In this document: in pieces, positions 57,601-64,000 of the stretch
Position numbering within the stretch: position 1 is the stretch's first letter
How the letters are laid out: every line of letters starts with the position of its first letter
From: Dromiciops gliroides
Lineage: Eukaryota > Chordata > Mammalia > Microbiotheria > Microbiotheriidae
Assembly (NCBI RefSeq): GCF_019393635.1
Contig: NC_057861.1
Coordinates: forward strand, 375,639,815-375,703,814
Length of the DNA stretch: 64,000 bases
Direction of reading: 5' to 3'
Notes under the pieces: model-generated
Databases searched by the model: none
What the model saw: only the letters and a program-made list of their open reading frames with translations
What the model was told of the DNA's origin: nothing
Position numbers and translations under genes: made by a program

Positions 57601-58540
57601 CTTTCCACCCTACTAGGATGATACCCCAAATGTATATATTTGTAGGAAAAGAAAGATAGAATATGCATAATTTTATGACCACAGACTAAATGCTGAGAAA
57701 TCATAAGATTATTGAAGAATCAAGAAGAAAAAGCCTGACTTTCATTTCTGATAATTCACTTCATAAAGTTCTAATTTTGTCTAAACCCTGATTTATATTT
57801 TTGATCAGTACGATTCTTAAATAAAAATATTGTCAGTAATCAGGAGTCAACTACTAGGGGCAGAATATGTCAGAGGAAATGTAGTGACTTACCTTAGCTC
57901 TCCCCAAGACCTCTCTAAGTACCTTCAAATAAGGCTATAAGACAATTCCTGGAGCAAAAGAATCCACAAAAGGACAGGGTAAAAACATTTTCCATCCAAA
58001 GACAACTTAGAAGGTTGGCAAGAAAGGTCTTTTGTATGAGGGTGATAGTGGAGTGAAGCCCAACACAGGCCACACTGACAGACTCAGCCCAGCTCAGAAC
58101 CATCCCCAGCCATAGCAAACCAGGAGCAGGCCTCAGGAGCACCAGAATCATCAGTTGAACTTAGCCCATAGATGGTAAGGGTGTCAAACAACTCCCGAAG
58201 AAGTTTACAGGCTAACATTGAGGCAGGAATTGGTTGTTTTGCCCATACTCAGCTCAAGGAGGAGCACAAGCACACAAGACCTTGCAACCAGGCTTCATAG
58301 TTCCAGCGCAAAATAGCAGGCTTAAAATTCTTTGCAGACCAGAGCATAGGCCAGGGGAGTAGTAAACATAGTTATCCTTAAATCATACCACCTTGGAAGA
58401 AATAAGGACTTAAAAATTCCTAGAAGTATCTCAGAGAACAGCTGACCAAACCCCCTGAAGCTTGGGACAGTGCCCCCTCCACCCTGGAAGCAGTGCCCCA
58501 CTTTAAAAAACATTTAAAAGCCAAGAAATAGGCTGGAGAA

Positions 58541-58732
58541 ATGAGCAAACAGAAATTTTCTATGGTGAAAAGGAAGATTAAAATACATCCTCAAAAAGAA
58601 TATAACAAAGTCAAAGTTCCTACATTCAAAGCTTTCATGAAAAAAGCAAATTGGTCTCAGGCCATAGCAGGATGCAGAAAGGACTTTGAAAATAAAGTAA
58701 GAGAAGTAGAGGAAAAATGGAATGAGAAATAA
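58541..58732 (+). pseudogene. Half-L1 ORF1, N-terminal part
   Basis: 63 codons from ATG: MSKQKFSMVKRKIKIHPQ, then VPTFKAFMKKANWSQA and a coil (NKVREVEEKWNEK). The frame ends just before AATAATGCAAGAAAACC, which corresponds to coil sequence continuing in another frame. Confidence 0.8.
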
Positions 58733-58827
58733 GAATAATGCAAGAAAACCATGAAAAATGTCAAGAGCTTGGCAAAGGAGAAACCAAAAAATACTGGGGA
58801 AAATAGCACCTTAAAAAAACAGACTGG

Positions 58828-59001
58828 GAGCAGCTAGATGGCGCAGTGGATAGAGCACCAGCCCTGGAGTCAGGAGTACCTGAGTTCAAATCTGGCCTCA
58901 GACACTTAACACTTACTAGCTGTGTGACCCTGGGCAAGTCACTTAACCCCAATTGCCTCACTTAAAAAACAAAAAACAAAAACAAAACAAAACAGAAAAA
59001 C
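58828..59001 (+). repeat. tRNA-derived marsupial SINE (plus) in ORF1
   Basis: Flanked by a perfect 10-bp duplication AACAGACTGG (58818-58827 and 59002-59011). Tail (AAAAC)n. Confidence 0.96.
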
Positions 59002-59058
59002 AACAGACTGGACCAAATAGCAAAGGAGGAACAAAAAGCCAAAGAGGAAAAGAATGCC

Positions 59059-59370
59059 TTGAAAAACCAAACTGCTCAAATGGAACAGGAGGGACAAAAG
59101 TTCTCTGAAGAAAATAATGCCTTAAAAATTAAGATTGGGCAAATGGAAGCTAATGACTTAATGAGAAACCATGAAATCATAAAGCAAAACCAAAAGAATG
59201 AAAAAATAGAAGGCAGTGCTAAATATCTCCTTGGAAAAACAAATGACTTGCAAAATAGATCTAGGATAGATAATTTGAAAATTTTGGGACTACCTGAAAA
59301 CCATAATAAAAAAAAGAGCCTAGACATCACCTTCCAAGAAATTGTCAGAAAAATTCCCCTTATATTCTAG
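59059..59370 (+). pseudogene. Half-L1 ORF1, coil and RNA-binding domain start
   Basis: A 103-codon frame: coil (QMEQEGQKFSEENNALKIK), EGSAKYLLGKTNDLQN, SRIDNLKILGLPENHN. Aligns with 46640-46900. It ends in a frame change at KKIPLIF. Confidence 0.85.
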
Positions 59371-59519
59371 AAGCAGAAGGTAAAATAGAAATTCAAAGAA
59401 TTCACCAATCACCTCCTGAAAGACATCCCAAAATGAAAACTTCTGTGAATATTATGGACATATTCCAGAGCTCCTGGGTCAAGGAGAAAATATTTCAAAC
59501 ATCCAGAAGGAAACCATTC

Positions 59520-59690
59520 AGGGCAGCTAGTTGACGCAATGGATAGAGCACCAGCCCTGGATTCAGGAGGACCTGAGTTCAAATCCGGCCTCAGACACTT
59601 AACACTTACTAGCTGTGTGACCCTGGGCAAGTCACTTAACCCCAATTGCCTCATCAAAAAACAAAACAAAAAGAAAAACAAACAAACAAA
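59520..59690 (+). repeat. tRNA-derived marsupial SINE (plus) in ORF1
   Basis: GGGCAGCTAGTTGACGCAAT to CCCCAATTGCCTCATC, tail (AAAC)n. Flanks AAACCATTCA and AAACAATTCA (about 59511 and 59689) suggest a duplication with one mismatch. Confidence 0.93.
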
Positions 59691-59765
59691 ACAATTCAAG
59701 TATTGTGGAGCCACAGTCAGGATAACACAAGATCTAGCAGCTTCTACTTTAAAAGTTCAGAGGGC

Positions 59766-59873
59766 ATGCTCACTTTTGGCAGCACATATACTAAAATTAG
59801 AATGATACAGATAAGATTAGCATGGCCCCTGTGCAAGGATGACATGCAAATTTGTGAAGCGTTCCATATTTTT
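59766..59873 (+). pseudogene. U6 snRNA-derived copy, 5' part of a U6/SINE chimera
   Basis: Covers the full 107-108 nt of U6: 5' stem ATGCTCACTTTTGGCAGCAC, GATACAGATAAGATTAGCAT (ACAGA box and AGC triad kept), GGATGACATGCAAATTTGTG, and 3' GTTCCATATTTTT. Changes from the usual U6 are mostly C-to-T or G-to-A. It has no evident U6 promoter upstream (no TATA box or proximal element at the expected spacing, only half-L1 text). Immediately after the T run it continues with SINE sequence. Confidence 0.95.
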
Positions 59874-59955
59874 ACACTTACTAGCTGTGTGACCCTGGGC
59901 AAGTCATTTAACCCCCATAGCCCCGGAAAAAAAAAAAAAAAGAAAAAGAAAAAAA
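59874..59955 (+). repeat. SINE 3' part fused to U6
   Basis: ACACTTACTAGCTGTGTGAC onward is the last third of the SINE, ending ATAGCCCCGG and an A-rich tail to about 59955. The SINE head and B box are absent. AGAGGGC occurs before the U6 start (59759-59765) and after the tail (59963-59969), so both parts were inserted as one unit. Confidence 0.93.
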
Positions 59956-61493
59956 AAAGATAAGAGGGCTTAGAAAATATTATTCCAAAGGAACTGGGTT
60001 TATACAAAGAATCATTTACCCATGAAAACTGATAACAATCCTTCAGGGGGAAAAATTGGAATTCAATGAAAGAGAGGAATTTCAGGCATTCTTCATGAAA
60101 ACTCCTGAGCAAAATAGAAAATTTGACTTCAAATACAAGAACCTAAGAGAAGCATATAAAGGTAATCAGGGGAAAAGAAATTATAAGGGATATTAAAAGG
60201 TTTAACTGTTAACATTCCTACATGGGTAGATGATACTTATAAATCATAAGAACTTTCTTATTATTAGGTCACCTGAATGAAGTATATTTGGACAGAGGGC
60301 CCATTTGTGAGTTGAAAATGAAGGGATGATATCTTTAAAAAACTAAGCTAAGGAGTGAAGAGAATGGACTGGGAGAAAGGGGAAGGGAAAAGTGGAATGG
60401 GGTAAAGTATCTCACATAAAAGAAAAAAGAAAATGCTTTGGGGGGAATATGGAGGAGGTGCTGGGGAGTTAATGAACCTTTATCTCATCACAATTGACTC
60501 AAAGAAAGAATAGTATACACACTCAATTGGTCTATCTTACTCTGTAGGAAAGTAGGACAGTAGGGGAAGAATGGGAGGTCTCATAGAAAAGAGGGCAGAT
60601 TTGGGGAGGGGAAGCAAAACAGTTTTGAGTAGGGAGAGGGTGAAAGAAAATAGATTCAATGTCATGGGGAGGGAATAATTTGGAGGGAAATACAGTTAGC
60701 AAAAGTAACTGTGAAAAAAAATTGAAGCAAGTTTGTCTGAGCATCTCATTTCTCAAACAGAGAACTTAATAAAATTTATTAAAATAAGAGCCATTCCCCA
60801 ATTGATAGATAATCAAAAGATATGATGTTTTCAAATGAAATAATCAAAGCTACCTACAGCCATACGAAAAAAAAATGCTCTAACTCACTACTGATTGGAG
60901 AAATGCTGGGCAAAATAATTCTGGGGTACTACCTCATACCTATTTGATTGGATAATAGGACAGCAGAGGAAAATGACAAATCTTGTGTGGGATATGGGGG
61001 AAATGATAATGAAGCACTCTTGTTGAAATTGTAAACTGACTCAAACACATTGTAGAGCAATTTGGAACTATGGCCAAAGCACTATAAAACCACTATCTGA
61101 CTTAGTAATACACTTACTAAGTAAGGTTTCAGAAAGATAAAAAACAAAAATTTGAATTTGAAATTGAGGAGATTCCCATCAATTGGAAAATGACTGAAGA
61201 AATTGTGTGTTGAGATTATGAAGGAACACTATTTTGCTTTAAGATATCATGAGCTGGGTGCTATCAGAAAAACCTGGAAAGGCTTACATGAGCTGATGCA
61301 AAGTGGAATGTACTGTATACAAAGTAACATTAATATTTTAAGATGATCAGCTGTGAATGACTTGACTATTTTCAGCAATATAATGATCCAAGACTGCTCT
61401 GAAAGTTATGAAAAATGTAATCCGCCTCCAGAAAAAAACTGAATATAGATTGTCTGAATGCATATTGATACATAATTTTTTTAGTTCCTTTTT

Positions 61494-61634
61494 TTTTAAG
61501 TGAGGCAATTGGGGTTAAGTGACTTGCCCAGGGTCACACAGCTAGTAAGTGTTAAGTGTCTGAGGCCGGATTTGAACTCAGGTACTCCTGACTCCAGGGC
61601 TGGTGCTTTATCCCCTGCGCCACCTAGCTGCACC
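61494..61634 (-). repeat. tRNA-derived marsupial SINE (minus) in half-L1 3' UTR
   Basis: Flanked by a perfect 11-bp duplication AGTTCCTTTTT (61483-61493 and 61635-61645). Confidence 0.96.
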
Positions 61635-61735
61635 AGTTCCTTTTTATTAAGGTTATTTTTTGTGTTTTCTTTCACAACATAATGTGGAAATGTTCTGCAT
61701 AACTACACATGTATGACTTATATTGCTTAGGATAA

Positions 61736-62215
61736 GAAAATAAAGCAGTGTAATTAATTATCCCAATGAAAAAGTTATGCTGCTTTAGTACTTGATAACT
61801 ATCTCTATCTCTATTTACATCTACATCTACATCTTCACATTCACCTTCATCTTCATCTATAACTACATCTATCTATATCTATATCTTGTGTATGTGCTTA
61901 TATGTATCTTAGTTATAAGAATGGGGAGGAAAATCATTTAGTTTCCAGTTAGCTCCAGTGGCTTAGAAGCTGGAGAAAAGCAGAACTCAATGCCATACTT
62001 TCCCCACTGTGTGAAAAGGATGCTTCAGCAGCTACTTTTGGAATGGAAGGGGAGGTGGGAACAAAGGCTCCTCAATGACTGATCATGAATTAACTGAATG
62101 TTCTAGGAATAATCTAAATTCATTTCAATTAGACAAGAAAAATAATTGGGGTAAAACAGAAGCATACTCCTGTCAACTTTAATATTTGTCGATTTATTTC
62201 AGCCTGGGCCCATTT
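61736..62215. other. No gene; CATCTA-type simple repeat
   Basis: 61798-61890 is (CTATCT/CATCTA)n with variation. The rest is unassigned. Confidence 0.6.
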
Positions 62216-63149
62216 TTTGTTTGTTTTTATTTTTAATTTTCCACATAAATATTTTATTATTTTTCAGTTCCATTAAGAGAGAGTTTTCAAAATTTGTTTT
62301 TATAATATTTCTAGTTTCAAATTTTTCTCTCTCCCTCCCATCCATCACCCATCCCCAAGACAGCAAGTAATCTGATATAGGTTACATATGTACAATCACA
62401 TTAAACATATTTCTGCATTAATCATGTTTTGGGAGAAGAATTAGAGCAAAAAGGAAAAACCTGAAAAAAGAAAAACAACATCACAAAACCCAACAACAAT
62501 AGAAATAGTACGGTTTGATCTGCATATAGATACCACAGTTCTTTTTTTTCTGGATTTAGAGAATATTTTCTATCATCATACCATTGGAACTATTCTGGAC
62601 CATTGTATTGCTGAGAAGAATCAAGTTCATCACAGCTGTTCCACACGCAATATTCTTGATACTGCATAAAATGTTCTCCTGGTTCTGCTGAACTCACTCA
62701 TCATCAGTTCATGCAAGTCCTTCCAGGTTTCTCTGAAATCTATCTGCTCATCATTATTTATAGCACAATAGCATTTGATTAGATTCATATAACAAAATTC
62801 ATTCAGCAATTCCCCAATTGATGGGCAACCCCTCAATTTCCAATTCCTTGCTACCACAAAAAGAGCAGCTATAAATATTTTTGTATATGTAGGTTCTTTT
62901 CTCTTTTCTATGCTCTCCCTGGGAAAAAGACCTAGTTGGGCATATTTTTTGTCAGATTCTCTTTGATATTCAGAATTTCTAATTTAGCAATTAATGGGGG
63001 ATTTTTACTTTTTTTCTTTTTCTAGCTTTATAAGTTGCATGCCCAATGCATTGATGTCCTCTTTCTCTTTTTTTTTTTTTTATTGATGTAAGCATTTAGA
63101 GATATAAAATTTCTCCTAAGCACTTCTTTGGCTGCATCCCATAGGTTTT

Positions 63150-63313
63150 TTATTTTATTTTATTTTTATTTTTTTTAAACGGGGCAATGGGGTTAAGTGA
63201 CTTGCCCAGGGTCACACAGCTAGCAAGTGTCAAGTGTCTGAGGCCGGATTTGAACTCAGGAACTCCTGAATCCAGGGCCGGTGTTTTATCCACTGTGCCA
63301 CCTAGCCACCCCA
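63150..63313 (-). repeat. tRNA-derived marsupial SINE (minus) in L1 ORF2
   Basis: Flanked by CCATAGGTTTT (63139-63149 and 63314-63324), a perfect 11-bp duplication. The tail has (TTTTA)n. Confidence 0.96.
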
Positions 63314-63405
63314 CCATAGGTTTTGCTATGTTGTCTCATTATTGTCATTGTCTTGGATGAAGTTATTTTTTGTTTCTATGATTTGTTGTTTAACCCACTC
63401 ATTCT

Positions 63406-63675
63406 TTAGAATGAAATTATTACTCTCCAATTAATTTTCAGTCTACCTTTCCATGGCTCTTTAATACATGTATTTTTTATTGCATCATAATCTGAGAAGG
63501 ATGTATTTACTATTTCTGCCTTTCTACATTTGACTATGAGGTATTTTTGCCCTAATACATGGCCAGTTGTTGAAAATGTGCTACATACTTCTGAGAAAAG
63601 GGCATATTCCTTTCTATCCCCATTCAGTTTTCTCCAGACATCTATCATATCTAACGTTTCTAACATTCTATTCAC
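63406..63675 (-). pseudogene. L1 ORF2, C-terminal endonuclease piece
   Basis: 89 codons matching 24123-24400 of the plus-strand L1. The SDH motif reads SDYD, so a normally conserved endonuclease His is Tyr here, and the IDHVL segment reads TGHVL. Confidence 0.85.
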
Positions 63676-63814
63676 ATCTTTAACTTCTTTCTTATTTATT
63701 TTGTGGCTAGATTTATCTAATTCTAAGAGGGGAATATTCAGATCCCCCAGTAGTATAGTTTTGCTGTCTATTCCTTTTTGTAACTCATTTAACTTCTCCT
63801 TTAAGAATTTGGAT

Positions 63815-63982
63815 ACTAGGGGCAGCTAGGTGGCACAGTGGATAGAACACAGGCCCTGGAGTCAGGAGTACCTGAGTTCAAATCTGGACTCAGACACTTA
63901 ACTAGCTGTGTGACCCTGAGCAAGTCACTTAACCCCAATTGCCTCACTAAAAAAAAAGAAAAAGATAAAAAGAAAAAAAAAG
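63815..63982 (+). repeat. tRNA-derived marsupial SINE (plus) in L1 ORF2
   Basis: Flanked by AGAATTTGGAT (63804-63814 and 63983-63993). The body lacks the ACTTACT segment before CTAGCTGTGTG. Confidence 0.95.
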
Positions 63983-64000
63983 AGAATTTGGATTCTATAC

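Larger units (their letters stand above)
57850..61735 (+). mobile_element. Half-L1, subfamily B, with four later insertions
   Basis: 5' UTR 57850-58540 (similar to 42440-43070), ORF1 from 58541 to about 60130 in pieces, a purine-rich spacer (60330-60690), a junction near 60710 to ORF2 C-terminal sequence (TLFQKR-like remnants of TMEYYC...NDE and NPGKAYMS text), then a 3' UTR to about 61735. Inserted later: SINEs at 58828, 59520 and 61494 and a U6/SINE chimera at 59766. EN and RT are absent. Confidence 0.85.
62220..64000 (-). mobile_element. L1 LINE (minus), runs off the window; internal deletion of the RT region
   Basis: Read leftwards: from 64000 to about 62945, ORF2 endonuclease and linker (63406-63675: LETLDMIDVWRKLNGDRKEY, GHVLGQKYLIVKCRKAEIVN, SFSDYDAIKN). 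A junction near 62940 then leads to the ORF2 C-terminus (62630-62857: VARNWKLRGCPSIGELLNEF, INNDEQIDFRETWKDLHEL), followed by the 3' UTR to about 62225. The region encoding RT (present at 25380-26426 in the other L1) is gone. Two SINEs are inserted. Confidence 0.88.

Noticed and set aside
59766-59873. A working U6 snRNA gene
   Set aside because: It has many transitions, no U6 promoter elements in the upstream half-L1 text, and runs into a SINE fragment with a poly(A) tail, all typical of a retrocopy.

Overview
This window looks like intergenic DNA from a marsupial nuclear genome, most likely an Australian lineage. The grounds are many copies of a short tRNA-derived SINE whose body runs from GGGGCAGCTAGGTGGCGCAG to a B box GTTCAAATC, ending in CCCCAATTGCCTCA plus an A-rich tail. 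There are also marsupial-type L1 elements, half-L1 elements, RTE, L2 and CR1 remnants, MIRs, and an AT-rich background with long (TA)n, (CA)n and (GATA)n tracts. The Australian assignment is inference from the SINE type. No functional host protein-coding gene was recognised. The only host-gene sequences seen are a broken AGAP2 copy on the minus strand (about 13.06-13.85 kb) and a U6 snRNA-derived copy fused to SINE sequence (59.77-59.95 kb).

Layout. 0-4.6 kb: SINEs, an L1 3' end and a minus-strand solo LTR flanked by a 4-bp duplication. 4.65-7.11 kb: an unusual LTR-derived element with a whole LTR at its left end and an inverted 89-bp copy of the LTR tip at its right end, flanked by GTAG on both sides. 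8-13 kb: old LINE territory (two RTE copies, one with opposed arms; CR1; L2), plus SINEs and a MIR. 13-15 kb: the AGAP2 pseudogene and a second LTR interrupted by a SINE. 15-20.8 kb: mostly unrecognised AT-rich sequence. 20.8-28.1 kb: an L1 remnant, an L2 3' end with (CA)n, and a 4.5-kb L1 with 5' UTR and large parts of ORF2. 28-32 kb: SINEs and MIRs. 32.5-39.4 kb: two minus-strand half-L1 elements, one carrying a solo LTR and a SINE. 42.4-51.8 kb: an L1, a microsatellite plus LTR block, and one half-L1 inserted inside another. 52-57.6 kb: CR1, MIR, SINEs and microsatellites. 57.8-61.7 kb: a half-L1 carrying four later insertions. 62.2-64 kb: a minus-strand L1 that runs off the window.

The sequences do not form a pathway. 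They are a layered record of retrotransposition: ancient L2/CR1/MIR, then RTE, then L1 and half-L1, then SINEs and LTR elements. Many SINEs carry clear 10-18 bp target-site duplications. The most unusual items are the LTR element with U3-type tips at both ends (4651-7110), the U6/SINE chimera, half-L1 copies that share internal junctions, and the opposed-arm RTE copy. All calls come from reading the sequence and from memory of family consensus; no database search was run.
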